Origin: an uncultured Lachnospiraceae bacterium
Lineage (GTDB): Bacteria > Bacillota > Clostridia > Lachnospirales > Lachnospiraceae
Direction: 5' to 3'
Length of the DNA: 26,778 nucleotides
NCBI GenBank assembly: GCA_900548905.1
Contig: URMK01000073.1
Coordinates: 1 to 26,778 of the forward strand
A program made the translations under genes and the position numbers. The notes below the pieces were generated by a model, which saw nothing but the letters and a program-made list of their open reading frames with translations, did no database searches and had not been told where the DNA came from. How positions within the stretch are numbered: the stretch's first letter is position 1; each line of letters begins with the position of its first letter. This document shows positions 8,066 to 16,308 of this stretch, piece by piece.

Positions 8066-9733
8066 CTACCCTTCCCTTTCCGTACCTTCTTCCTCCAAAA
8101 TGCTGCGGCATGGTATCTGAATCCATACCTGCGTCCCCTCCCCTTTTTGAGAGGTGATGTGAAATTGGGCGTCCTCCCCGTAAAAGCTGCGCAGCCTCTT
8201 TACACAATTCCATATTCCCACATGCCTTCCCCTGCTGTCACAAATTATCTGCCCCCGGGAAATCTGCTCCAGCAGTTCTTCATTGATTCCCCTTCCGCTG
8301 TCACAGACGGAAATGCGCAGAGTAGAATCACATTTTCGTATGATAACCAAAATTTCAATCTCTTCTCCCGGTTTCAAAGCATATTTCGTACTATTTTCCA
8401 CAAAATTCTGAATAATGAGCGGAGGAATCTGTTCCTTCATCAGTTCCTCTTCTACATCAAACATAATATAAAAGGCATTGGGATAACGTATCTTCTGAAC
8501 TTTGCTGTATACCTTAATAAAATCGATTTCCGACTGGATGGTGACAAATTCCGAAGTGTTCCGCAGGGCATACCGGAAATACTTAGACAGGTTAATGGAA
8601 AAGTCCCGTATTTCTTCAATTTTGTTATTCATAGTAAGGCTGTATATGGTATTCAGGGAATTCAGAAGCAGGTGGGGATTGATCTGCAGCTTCAGATTAA
8701 TGAGTTGTTCCTTTTCTTTTTCCAGCTTAAGCTCATAGGTTTCTATTCTCAAATCCTGGCTGTAATTCAACATACGGTTGAATGCCTGTTCAATCTGGCC
8801 AAATTCCCTGGTTTTCGAAAACTGTTTTATCCGGTACTCCGTATTTCCTTTCAAAATCTCCTGCATGGCACAGGAAATACGGTTCATAGGTATAATAAAA
8901 ACCTGCCTCAGCAACAGCATAAAAATAGGAAGCAGTACCAGAAGCAGGATAGAAGAATACAGAATAATCCGATCCCTCACCGATATTCTGCCTGTCATAC
9001 TGTTTTTGGGCAGATAAAGCTCCAGTTTCATGTCTACATGGGAAAAATTCTCCTGCAGCAAGGTAAACCGGGACAAATCCGCATTCCTTATATCCGTTTC
9101 GGATAAAAAGATATGCTTATTTCTGCCGGGAAGCCTCACCGCCAGCATATCCTGCTCTTCACAGCTGTCCCGAAACTGTTCCCACAGCTCATCCATCTGC
9201 AGGATATACCCGATTTCCACATATTTACTGCTGTAGGACTTAAGCAGATACCGGACTCCATCGTATTCCAGCACGTCAGGCTTTGTATCGCTCTCTTCCC
9301 CCGCCAAATGCTGCTCCAGATATTCCTGCGCATCCAAAGGGATCTTATCCAACTGCTTAACAATATATATATCCTTATTATGAGGGATCCTGACATAAAA
9401 ACCGGAGGCCAGCGGAAAGTATTTTAACAGATTATCCAAATCATCCCGCAGCCATACCCGGGCCTGCTGATACCGTGAATCTTTCTCCCCAAATCGCAGG
9501 GCTGCATATGTATTATCCGCATACAAGGTAAGCTGTATATAATTTTCAATGGCCTCCAGGCTTGTATCATATTGTTTCACAAGCATCTTCATGCTGTTTT
9601 GCTTTGCATTTACCACCTGCTCACGGGCTTCCTTCATATTAACCCGGCTGGCTGCCAAAGACAAACCAAGAGCCGGAAGACTAATAAGAAAAAATAATAG
9701 AATAATCTGGAATTTTAGTGTGTAGCGTTTCAT
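8066..9733 (-). CDS. YesM-like sensor histidine kinase
   Basis: This 555-residue membrane kinase has a first membrane helix at about residues 8-27 and an extracellular sensor of about 240 residues. A second helix (SILLLVLLPIFMLLL) leads into a HAMP segment, the His_kinase box QINPHLLLNSLNTIYS and a C-terminal ATPase domain with NFVENSTKYAL, DSGRGI and GIWNCVKRL. The phosphorylated histidine sits in a slightly unusual box: most relatives have HFLYNTLN where this one has HLLLNSLN. The frame is open to 9784, but the ATG at 9733 has GGAGGTGGGG before it and gives MKRYTLKFQ directly ahead of the first membrane helix. It probably senses an extracellular oligosaccharide and signals to the response regulator 4 bases downstream. 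Confidence 0.93.
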   Translation of the reverse strand: MKRYTLKFQIILLFFLISLPALGLSLAASRVNMKEAREQVVNAKQNSMKMLVKQYDTSLEAIENYIQLTLYADNTYAALRFGEKDSRYQQARVWLRDDLDNLLKYFPLASGFYVRIPHNKDIYIVKQLDKIPLDAQEYLEQHLAGEESDTKPDVLEYDGVRYLLKSYSSKYVEIGYILQMDELWEQFRDSCEEQDMLAVRLPGRNKHIFLSETDIRNADLSRFTLLQENFSHVDMKLELYLPKNSMTGRISVRDRIILYSSILLLVLLPIFMLLLRQVFIIPMNRISCAMQEILKGNTEYRIKQFSKTREFGQIEQAFNRMLNYSQDLRIETYELKLEKEKEQLINLKLQINPHLLLNSLNTIYSLTMNNKIEEIRDFSINLSKYFRYALRNTSEFVTIQSEIDFIKVYSKVQKIRYPNAFYIMFDVEEELMKEQIPPLIIQNFVENSTKYALKPGEEIEILVIIRKCDSTLRISVCDSGRGINEELLEQISRGQIICDSRGRHVGIWNCVKRLRSFYGEDAQFHITSQKGEGTQVWIQIPCRSILEEEGTEREG

Positions 9734-9783
9734 ATCCCCACCTCCGTGACTCAGCCTCCGGCACATCCCCCTCGTAATCGACA

Positions 9784-10713
9784 TCAGATATACTTTCTGA
9801 TAAACTCCTCCACCGCATCCAGCGCTTCTTCACAGTTAAAGCCTCCAAACCCATGGTTCGCACCCACAAGCTTGATAAATTCCACCGTTTTATCCAGCTC
9901 CTTCATTTTTTCATACAAGCGGCAGCTCTGGTTAAAGGGAACCAGCATATCGCTTCCACCATGCATGATCAACAGCGGCGGCGTCTCTTTGTCCCTTTCA
10001 ATGTAATTCATGGGTACCGTGGCTTCGGCCAGTTCCGGATTCTCCAGCACATTTTTCCCGCCGATTACACAGCCTTCGGGGCTTTCAGGACCGATATGAT
10101 CCTGCACACTGGGATAGAAATTCATTTTCCCAATGTCCGTAGGCCCATACCAGTCCACAATACACCGCACGCACGCCGACTGTTCCCTGTAGGCATCCAT
10201 ATCCGGCTCCCCGTCTCCTGTAAAACCTGCCATCAGCGCCGTATGCCCGCCGCTGGAATCCCCCCACAGGGCCACACGCTGCGCGTCTACCCTGTACCGG
10301 GATGCATTTATTTTCAAAAACCGGATCGCCGCCTTCGTATCCACTACCTGCGCCGGGAAGGGTGCGGTCTCACTGGGCCGGTATTCCACAATCGCTATAG
10401 CATAGCCCCGCTGGCTCATTCGCAGAAGGTTAGGCAGATGACAGTACAGATCCTGCTTATGCCAGGCAGACCCCTGCACGAATACCAGCAAAGGCCATTT
10501 TCTGTCCGCCTCCTCCGCCGTTTTGGGAATCAACAGCTGCAAATGAAGGTTCATGCCGTCCCGGTTGGCATACACCTCATCCGGCAGGAACTCCACATCA
10601 TACCCAAAGGTATCCTTCCATCTTACCGTTTTCACCCCCTGCGGCAATTCCTCCGATTCCGGGAAATCCCCCGCACCCGCCTCAAGCGGCGGGATTACCT
10701 TCCATTCCTCCAT
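9784..10713 (-). CDS. Alpha/beta-hydrolase esterase
   Basis: This 309-residue cytoplasmic protein has the serine hydrolase fold. The nucleophile elbow GDSSGG places the catalytic serine at residue 153. An oxyanion-side segment FVQGSAWHKQ lies near residue 78, and a later acid (LLIMHGGSDMLVP) and histidine (GANHGFGG) complete a plausible triad. It resembles the acetyl/feruloyl esterase group that removes acyl groups from plant cell-wall glycans. In a rhamnosidase locus it may deacetylate rhamnogalacturonan-type oligosaccharides, but that is inference. AAGGAGGAG lies about 6 bases before the ATG. It is the first gene after the promoter at about 10788 and is followed after 50 bases by the sensor kinase. 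Confidence 0.88.
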   Translation of the reverse strand: MEEWKVIPPLEAGAGDFPESEELPQGVKTVRWKDTFGYDVEFLPDEVYANRDGMNLHLQLLIPKTAEEADRKWPLLVFVQGSAWHKQDLYCHLPNLLRMSQRGYAIAIVEYRPSETAPFPAQVVDTKAAIRFLKINASRYRVDAQRVALWGDSSGGHTALMAGFTGDGEPDMDAYREQSACVRCIVDWYGPTDIGKMNFYPSVQDHIGPESPEGCVIGGKNVLENPELAEATVPMNYIERDKETPPLLIMHGGSDMLVPFNQSCRLYEKMKELDKTVEFIKLVGANHGFGGFNCEEALDAVEEFIRKYI

Positions 10714-10787
10714 ATTCCACTCCTCCTTAAGAATCCTCTTCTTTTATTTATCCTTGCCGACTGTTCCGTATTTTTACGGTTATTGTC

Positions 10788-10793
10788 ATTGTA
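10788..10793 (-). promoter_or_regulatory. Extended -10 promoter candidate for the esterase-kinase-transport operon
   Basis: On the minus strand the sequence reads TGTGGTACAAT, giving a TACAAT -10 preceded by TG one base upstream (extended -10). The -35 position has only a poor match (TTTCAA or similar), which an extended -10 can tolerate. It lies about 75 bases before the esterase start and just downstream of the terminator that ends the GH78 gene, the right place for a fresh operon promoter. Confidence 0.5.
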
Positions 10794-10822
10794 CCACAGT
10801 TCCGCATGGGTTTGAAAATTGC

Positions 10823-10875
10823 TTTCTGTACAGAGGCGCAAATAAAAAAGTTTGGCGTCACCCTATGTACAGAAA
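10823..10875. promoter_or_regulatory. Inverted repeat TTTCTGTACA / TGTACAGAAA, possible operator
   Basis: Two perfect 10-base arms at 10823-10832 and 10866-10875 face each other across 33 bases. Each contains the palindrome TGTACA. They lie 30-80 bases upstream of the extended -10 for the esterase operon, a position suited to an activator or repressor site. The distal arm touches the T-run of the preceding terminator, so part of the match may be coincidental. Confidence 0.4.
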
Positions 10876-10924
10876 AAAGCAGCCGGCCTCCCGGAGGTTT
10901 ACGTGCCCCCGGCAGATCAGCTGC
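10873..10924 (-). terminator. Rho-independent terminator after the GH78 gene
   Basis: Read on the minus strand, GCAGC at 10924-10920 pairs with GCTGC at 10883-10879. An inner stem CCGGGGG / CCTCCGG has one G-U pair and an 8-base loop. A run of six T follows at 10878-10873. It lies 31 bases after the GH78 stop and separates that gene from the esterase operon. Confidence 0.75.
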
Positions 10925-10955
10925 CTTACTCTATACATTCCGTCTGGCCTATTTA

Positions 10956-13127
10956 TTATTCACGGGAATAAAAGATATATTCCCCCGGGCCAACTTCGGT
11001 TTCCACGCCGTCAATGACGATAACTGCCGGAGAAGGGGTGGTGATTTCATAGCGGAACCGGCCTTCCTCCTGCTTCCACAACGAACGGACAAGCCCCTTT
11101 CTTGTATCAATGGAAGCCTCCAGCCATTCCAGCCTGGTATCGGGCTGCGGCGCAATTCTCACCCGTTCAAAGCCGGGCGCCTCTTCCACGGTATGGATCC
11201 CGGCAGCCGCTTCATATACCCAGTCGGCCACGGCGCCATAGGCGTAATGGTTAAAGGAATTCATATCCGTGCTCCAGAAATCGCCGTTCTCCATGATACC
11301 GTCCCAATGCTCCCATACGGTGGTCGCCCCTTTGGTAACCGGATACAGCCAGGAAGGATATTCGGTACGCAGCAGCAGCGTGTAAGCCAAATCGGTATGT
11401 CCGTAGCTGCTGAGCACATGGAGAAGATAAGGCGTACCCACGAAGCCCGTCTGCAGTTTGCTGCCGCAGGAAACCACCATATCCGCAAGGGCATCCGCCG
11501 TCTTCTGCGGATCCTCAGCCAGGTGAAAATGCACCGCCAGAACATGCTCGGTCTGGGTACGGTAATCGGTAAAGGTCTGGCGGAAGGTTTTTACAATATT
11601 CCGGTACAGCTCCTCATAGAAGCTCACATCCTCACCCAGCACTTTTCCCGCTTTCACCACAAGAGAGGTGGAATGGGCATAAAATGCGGAGGCGATGAAA
11701 TCCGCACGGGAGGATCCCTTATAGCTTCCCACAGGTGCATCCAGCCCCAGCCAGTCTTCATAATGCTCCCCGCCCGTCCACAGCCAGGCGTCCTTCGTGG
11801 TATCGGTGATGAAGCCGATATATTTCTTCATGCAGTCAAACTGTCTGGCAAGGATTTCTTTGTTCCCATAGGTGAGATAGATCTGCCAGGGGCAAATCGT
11901 AGCCGCATCGTCCCAGGCGGCGCTGCCGCTTCCCACATACAGCGTGGGCACCACATGGCCGATCGAACCGTTGGGAAGCTGATCCGCAGCCATATCCCCC
12001 AGCCATTTGGTGAAAAACCGGTCCACATCATAGTTATAGCTTGCCGTCTTTACAAAGGCCTGCGCATCACCGGTCCAGCCCATGCGTTCGTCACGCTGCG
12101 GGCAGTCGGTGGGCACATCCAGGAAATTTCCCTTCTGCCCCCAGATGATATTACTGAAAAGCTGATTCAGCAGGGGATTGGAGGAACGCAGATAACCGGT
12201 GCGTTTCATATCCGAATGCACGGCTATAGCATAAAAAAGTTCCGGCTTCGGTGTCCCCGGGAACTGATCCAGGCGGATATAACGGAAACCGAAGAATGTC
12301 ATTTTCGGTTTATATGTCTGCACTCCGTCACAGCAGGTATAATATATTTTGGCTTTTGCGGCACGGTAATTGGCATTGTAGAAATTACCGTCTTTGTCCA
12401 GAACCTCCCCGTGGGATATTTCTACCATATCCCCCGCTTTGGCGTCTACCGTAAACTGGAGGTAACCGGTAACCTCTTGTCCGAAATCCACTACGGTTTC
12501 CCCATTGGGAGCCGTAAATACAGAAGCGGCCTTCACATATTCCTGTTCGGTTATTTTCTCCCCTTCCTGGGGAATCAGGTTATCCGTGGTCCAGTCAAAT
12601 ACGGCGGCCGGAAGATATTCCCCCGCCTCAAAGCCTGCATCAAAGGTTTCCCCATCATAGATCTCACTGAAACGGATTTTACTTTCCCCCGCCTTCCAGC
12701 TATCATCCGTCCCTATACTAAAGGTATTTCCATCCGTATCCGTAACCGTTATTTCTGCGAGCAGCCCTGCAGGAATCTCCGCTCTCTCCGCCTTGCCCTC
12801 TTCGGTAATCCATCCCGGTACCGGACTTCTGTACCAGCCCTTGCCTACCGTAATAGTAAGAAGGTTTTCGTCCTTCACAAGCTTTGTAATATCATAAACC
12901 TGATATTGAAGCCTGGTTTTATAGGAGGTCCAGCCGGGAGCCAGCACATAATCGCCTACCCGTTTTCCATTTATGACTGCCTCATATACGCCCAGCGCCG
13001 TCACCTTTAATTCCGCTTTGGCAATCTCCTTTCCCCATTCCCTGCTGCGGTTAAATTCCCTGACAAACACAGGGCAGACCTCTCCCATCTCCTGAGACGG
13101 TTTGATCCATTTTGCATTCCATTCCAT
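10956..13127 (-). CDS. GH78 alpha-L-rhamnosidase (intact)
   Basis: This 723-residue enzyme hydrolyses terminal alpha-L-rhamnosides. The GH78 signature DCPQRDERMGWTGD is at residues 341-354, with the likely general acid Glu347. VWEHWDG near 604-610 supplies the likely base Glu606. SFNHYAYGAVADWVY near 624 is the conserved end of the (alpha/alpha)6 barrel. A carbohydrate-binding beta-sandwich precedes the barrel (LGVYEAVINGKRVGDYVLAPGWTSY). It starts directly at WNAKWI and so lacks the extra N-terminal Ig-like domain that the broken GH78 gene at 1-873 has. The frame is open to 13181, but the ATG at 13127 has GGAGAGGG 7 bases before it and fits family starts. No signal peptide, so it is probably cytoplasmic. 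It lies between the AraC gene and the terminator at 10873-10924. Confidence 0.95.
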   Translation of the reverse strand: MEWNAKWIKPSQEMGEVCPVFVREFNRSREWGKEIAKAELKVTALGVYEAVINGKRVGDYVLAPGWTSYKTRLQYQVYDITKLVKDENLLTITVGKGWYRSPVPGWITEEGKAERAEIPAGLLAEITVTDTDGNTFSIGTDDSWKAGESKIRFSEIYDGETFDAGFEAGEYLPAAVFDWTTDNLIPQEGEKITEQEYVKAASVFTAPNGETVVDFGQEVTGYLQFTVDAKAGDMVEISHGEVLDKDGNFYNANYRAAKAKIYYTCCDGVQTYKPKMTFFGFRYIRLDQFPGTPKPELFYAIAVHSDMKRTGYLRSSNPLLNQLFSNIIWGQKGNFLDVPTDCPQRDERMGWTGDAQAFVKTASYNYDVDRFFTKWLGDMAADQLPNGSIGHVVPTLYVGSGSAAWDDAATICPWQIYLTYGNKEILARQFDCMKKYIGFITDTTKDAWLWTGGEHYEDWLGLDAPVGSYKGSSRADFIASAFYAHSTSLVVKAGKVLGEDVSFYEELYRNIVKTFRQTFTDYRTQTEHVLAVHFHLAEDPQKTADALADMVVSCGSKLQTGFVGTPYLLHVLSSYGHTDLAYTLLLRTEYPSWLYPVTKGATTVWEHWDGIMENGDFWSTDMNSFNHYAYGAVADWVYEAAAGIHTVEEAPGFERVRIAPQPDTRLEWLEASIDTRKGLVRSLWKQEEGRFRYEITTPSPAVIVIDGVETEVGPGEYIFYSRE

Positions 13128-13243
13128 ATGTAATCCCTCTCCGTGCGCTGCAACGCACCTGTTTTTATGGTTGCCGGACACGCCTATTTGCCCGGCCTGA
13201 ACCGGTCAGCTGAAAGAAATACAGCCGCCGTTACTTCCTGCAA

Positions 13244-14332
13244 TTATAAGCTTACCTGATTTTTTTTGCTGCGGTACTGCTGAGGTGTGCAGCCGAAGCT
13301 TTCCTTAAAATTTCTGTAAAAGCAGCTGATATCCGAATATCCCACCGCTGCGGCTACCTCTTCTATGCTGCAGGAGGAATTCTCAATCATCCCCGCAGAT
13401 TGCTTCATCCGGAATTCCTTCAGCAGGAACCGGAAGGTCTTCCCTGTTTCCCGACGGATATAACGGCTTAAATAACCTTCACTTTTTCCGAAATGTTTTG
13501 CCAGGGAGGTCAGGGTCACCGTTGTATAATTCTCGCGGATATACCGTACAATCACCGGCAGAGCAGCCTCACTCACGCTAATGCTTCCCATATTTTCCAT
13601 CTCCTGTTGGTGGGCCTTCAGCGCCCAGCCGAACAAAAGCATCACATAGCCTTTCATCATCAGGTTACCGCCGGCTTCCCGGCCCTTTTTCTGCGGTAAG
13701 CCTTCTTCACACATTTCCAGTACGATTCTGCGCAGGCGCTCATCCCGGCCGCTGCGGACCACCAGTACCCGGCCGCTGCCCTTGCTGTAAAGCATCTGCC
13801 AGAAAAAATCGGAAATACTGTCATTTTCCAGAAGCAGGCTGTAAAAGGCCTCTCCGAAAGTGCTGCGCTTGAGGATGATATTGACAGTCACGGCATCCTC
13901 CTCCCAGGTGAAAACCGCCTGGTTCATTTCCGGAGGAACGACACAAAAGTCCCCTTCCTCCAGCAGTGTCTCCCTGTCCCGGGTCTTTCCCTGGGCAAAA
14001 AAACGGCATCTGCCCCTGAGCGCATATACCACCTTGATAAACTTCAGGTTATGGTAAAATGGCGGGGCATACCGATCATGGAGGATGATGGAGCATTCCA
14101 TATTTTCATCCGGGAAGCAATCCTGCTCCGTGAGAAGGTTTCCCATAAATACCGGAGCCGTTTCCCCCAGCGTGCAGCCGCTTTTATCGGTGCTGCGGAA
14201 CCGTTCTTTGAATTCTTCCCAGTTCCATACCACATGCCGGAAGGCCTCCGGGTTAGCCAGGTAGATTTCCCGGCAGCTCTCTTCATAATCCCGCAGCGGG
14301 ATCAGCCTGTTCTCAATTTCCTGATAATTCAT
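13244..14332 (-). CDS. AraC-family transcriptional regulator with N-terminal cupin
   Basis: This 362-residue protein has an N-terminal sugar-sensing beta-barrel (cupin) at about residues 85-160, with PPFYHNLKFIKVVYALRGRC and EEGDFCVVPPEMNQAV. The C-terminal AraC/XylS double helix-turn-helix covers about residues 255-355, with LTSLAKHFGKSEGYLSRYIR and AVGYSDISCFYRNFKESFG. It lies 116 bases upstream of the GH78 gene in the same direction and probably activates it in response to rhamnose or a rhamnoside, as RhaS-type regulators do; the ligand is inferred. A TATACT on the minus strand near 14365 is a possible -10, without a clear -35. Confidence 0.92.
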   Translation of the reverse strand: MNYQEIENRLIPLRDYEESCREIYLANPEAFRHVVWNWEEFKERFRSTDKSGCTLGETAPVFMGNLLTEQDCFPDENMECSIILHDRYAPPFYHNLKFIKVVYALRGRCRFFAQGKTRDRETLLEEGDFCVVPPEMNQAVFTWEEDAVTVNIILKRSTFGEAFYSLLLENDSISDFFWQMLYSKGSGRVLVVRSGRDERLRRIVLEMCEEGLPQKKGREAGGNLMMKGYVMLLFGWALKAHQQEMENMGSISVSEAALPVIVRYIRENYTTVTLTSLAKHFGKSEGYLSRYIRRETGKTFRFLLKEFRMKQSAGMIENSSCSIEEVAAAVGYSDISCFYRNFKESFGCTPQQYRSKKNQVSL

Positions 14333-14439
14333 CCGCTCATATCCCTGTATTTATATTAACTATAGTATAATGACAGTGTCTGTTGTACGATATCTTCCAA
14401 AGTCTTTTATTTACTGCTTTCTTACATAGTAAATGCTTT

Positions 14440-14481
14440 GTCATAAAAAGTCACTATGATTTTTGACTGTCTTTTTATGAC
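14440..14481. promoter_or_regulatory. Inverted repeat GTCATAAAAAG / CTTTTTATGAC
   Basis: Perfect 11-base arms at 14440-14450 and 14471-14481 enclose 20 bases that contain a further AGTCA / TGACT pair (14449-14453 and 14464-14468). The element lies between the terminator of the murI operon and the AraC gene, about 110 bases upstream of the AraC start. It could be an operator or a cruciform-forming spacer. Neither arm is followed by a convincing T-run beyond its own bases, so I do not call it a terminator. Confidence 0.45.
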
Positions 14482-14493
14482 CTTCTTCAACAC

Positions 14494-14541
14494 AAAAGGG
14501 CCGTTACGGAAGCATACAGCCAAACGCTTCCGTAACAGCCC
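14494..14541 (-). terminator. Rho-independent terminator of the ispE-gntR-murI operon
   Basis: On the minus strand the 16-base arm GGGCTGTTACGGAAGC (14541-14526) pairs with GCTTCCGTAACGGCCC (14513-14498) with a single T-G pair and a 12-base loop. TTTT then G follows (14497-14494). It is 21 bases after the DUF1934 stop. Confidence 0.9.
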
Positions 14542-14562
14542 TCTCTGCATCCGTCCCCTTCA

Positions 14563-15012
14563 TCAGGATATGAGACTGATACCTCTGTTGTCCTTGGGGC
14601 GGATATACATCTCTATCTTACAGTCCGCCAGATATTCATAGTTCACCTCCAAAGCGTAGTCCACATTGATCCGGATTTCCTTTTCGCTTTCCGTATAGGT
14701 TACCTTGCCGGTATCCAGTCCGATCAGGATGCTCCCATAGGGGGTGAGATAATTAGTCATATTTTTCTTATTTTCTTCAAATACCATATAGACATTAACC
14801 AGTCCCCGTTTGGTCAGGTTAAGCTCCCGTTCCCGGAATTTGATAATATTCTTGGTGGGTTCCTCATAGCCTTCCATTACTTCATCATAAATGACATAAT
14901 GCGTATCATTTTTCTTGTAATATTGGCCCCATTGGATTGTTTCAATCTCTTCACTGTCGGCTCCCTGGTCAAATTGCAGCCCTTTGATGGAAACCATTAC
15001 CTCTTTTGTCAT
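14563..15012 (-). CDS. DUF1934 (YwiB-like) beta-barrel protein
   Basis: This 149-residue soluble protein matches the DUF1934 family by its opening (MVSIKGLQFDQGADSEEIE), the central TNYLTPYGSILIGLDTGKV and the final YALEVNYEYLADCKIEMYI. Family members form a small lipocalin-like barrel; their function is not established. I chose the ATG at 15012, which has CAGGAGG 7 bases upstream and lies 16 bases after the murI stop, although the frame is open further upstream inside murI. It is the last gene of the operon and is followed directly by the terminator. Confidence 0.85.
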   Translation of the reverse strand: MTKEVMVSIKGLQFDQGADSEEIETIQWGQYYKKNDTHYVIYDEVMEGYEEPTKNIIKFRERELNLTKRGLVNVYMVFEENKKNMTNYLTPYGSILIGLDTGKVTYTESEKEIRINVDYALEVNYEYLADCKIEMYIRPKDNRGISLIS

Positions 15013-15028
15013 AGCAAACCTCCTGTTG

Positions 15029-15865
15029 TCAGTATTCTTCAATCTGAATGGTCTTGGCCGACAGGATACCATATTTAATGATGGAATTGGCAAAGCGTTT
15101 GAATTTTTCCGCTCCGTCACTGACATAAAATTTATATTTATTATCCCCTAAAGCCGGCGCCTGGGGATTGAGCAGCTCATGTGCAGCCAAAAGCTTTTTC
15201 AGCTCGGCGGCCGTTTCATAAGCCGGATTCACCAGGGTTACTTTATCTCCCATAATCCGTCCCACCGTGGAACGGATAAGCGGGTAATGTGTACATCCCA
15301 ATATTAACGTATCAATCCCGATATCTATTAGCTCCGTCAGATAACGGGAAGCAATTTCATCCGTTACCGGATCCTGGAGCAGCCCTTCTTCCACCAAAGG
15401 TACAAACAGCGGACAGGCTTTACCGGTTACCCTTGCATCCGGGTTTATATTATGTATGTAGTCCGTATAAATCTGGCTTCCAATCGTTCCTTCCGTGCCT
15501 ATGACGCCGATTTTCCCGTTCCCGGTCACCTCAGCAGCCACCCTGGCCCCGGGCTTCACCACACCGATAATGGGAATATCGATTTCTTTTTCCAGACTGT
15601 CCAGGGCATAGGCGCTCGCCGTATTGCAGGCAACCACAATAGCCTTTACCTCCTGGGTCCGCAGGAAACGCACGATCTGCCGGGAATACCTTGTTACCGT
15701 ATCCTGGGACTTGCTTCCATAAGGCAGTCTCGCGGTATCACCGAAATATACTATTTTTTCATTGGGTATCTGGCGCATAATTTCCCGCGCCACTGTGAGG
15801 CCGCCGATTCCGGAGTCAAACACTCCGATTGCAGCGCTTCGCAGCTCTGTCTTACTCTGTATCAT
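15029..15865 (-). CDS. murI: Glutamate racemase
   Basis: This 278-residue enzyme interconverts L- and D-glutamate and supplies D-glutamate for peptidoglycan. The N-terminal GVFDSGIGGLTV, FGDTARLPYG, the catalytic Cys80 in VVACNTASA and the second catalytic Cys191 in LILGCTHYPL are all present, and the length is normal. GAGGAAAG lies just before the ATG. It sits between a small membrane-anchored protein and DUF1934 in the ispE operon. Confidence 0.97.
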   Translation of the reverse strand: MIQSKTELRSAAIGVFDSGIGGLTVAREIMRQIPNEKIVYFGDTARLPYGSKSQDTVTRYSRQIVRFLRTQEVKAIVVACNTASAYALDSLEKEIDIPIIGVVKPGARVAAEVTGNGKIGVIGTEGTIGSQIYTDYIHNINPDARVTGKACPLFVPLVEEGLLQDPVTDEIASRYLTELIDIGIDTLILGCTHYPLIRSTVGRIMGDKVTLVNPAYETAAELKKLLAAHELLNPQAPALGDNKYKFYVSDGAEKFKRFANSIIKYGILSAKTIQIEEY

Positions 15866-15920
15866 TCTTTCCTCGATTCCGCCGCCAAAACGGCTCTTTT
15901 AACCGATGGAAATCTGCCTG

Positions 15921-16253
15921 TTACCATTCCACTCCCGCAGAATACTTTACCTGGTCATCCTCCCGGAAGCCGGGGGAAGCTTCGTTGCTGCCTTCCTCTC
16001 TTTTTCCGGACAAATCCGCTTTTTTCCCTTTTTCTTTCTCCATAAAGCTGAAACGGATCGTAACCTCTCCTTTTCCGGCATCCAGTATCTGATAGTAATC
16101 CTTCACGTTATCCGTGGATTCCACAGGAGTTCCATCCTCTATTTTCTGATAGGCATCGCCCGCAAAGGTGTATTCCGGATACAAAATACTCCATAAGCTG
16201 CATACAAGCAGCCCTGCTGCCGCGATATCCCGTAATGTGTCCTTATATTTCAT
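15921..16253 (-). CDS. Small membrane-anchored protein of unknown function
   Basis: I do not recognise this 110-residue protein. It has a short charged start (MKYKDTLRD), one hydrophobic segment at about residues 10-26 (IAAAGLLVCSLWSILYP) and an extracellular-type tail. The tail carries VKDYYQILDAGKGEVTIRFSF and then a highly charged, probably disordered Lys/Glu/Asp-rich end. The segment could be an uncleaved anchor or a signal peptide. GGAAGGGAA lies about 9 bases before the ATG. Its place between a GntR regulator and murI, on the same strand with short gaps (55 bases on each side), suggests a cell-envelope role, but nothing in the sequence proves that. Confidence 0.7.
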   Translation of the reverse strand: MKYKDTLRDIAAAGLLVCSLWSILYPEYTFAGDAYQKIEDGTPVESTDNVKDYYQILDAGKGEVTIRFSFMEKEKGKKADLSGKREEGSNEASPGFREDDQVKYSAGVEW

Positions 16254-16308
16254 ACTGTCAGTTCCCTTCCGTTTTGTCTATGGAAAGTATTGACAGCTGC
16301 TGCCCGGC

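Noticed and set aside
10813..10829. Possible catabolite-response (cre) site upstream of the esterase
   Set aside because: TTGAAAATTGCTTTCT resembles a cre half by half, but the two halves are one base too far apart and the central CG is missing.
10806..13010. Long plus-strand open frame of 734 codons opposite the GH78 gene
   Set aside because: It is antisense to a clear GH78 gene, has no ribosome site and its translation is rich in His, Arg and Ile with no family motif. It arises from the codon use of the real gene.
14440..14481. Inverted repeat as a second terminator for the AraC side
   Set aside because: It lies upstream of the AraC gene, not after it, and neither strand has a separate T-run following the stem.
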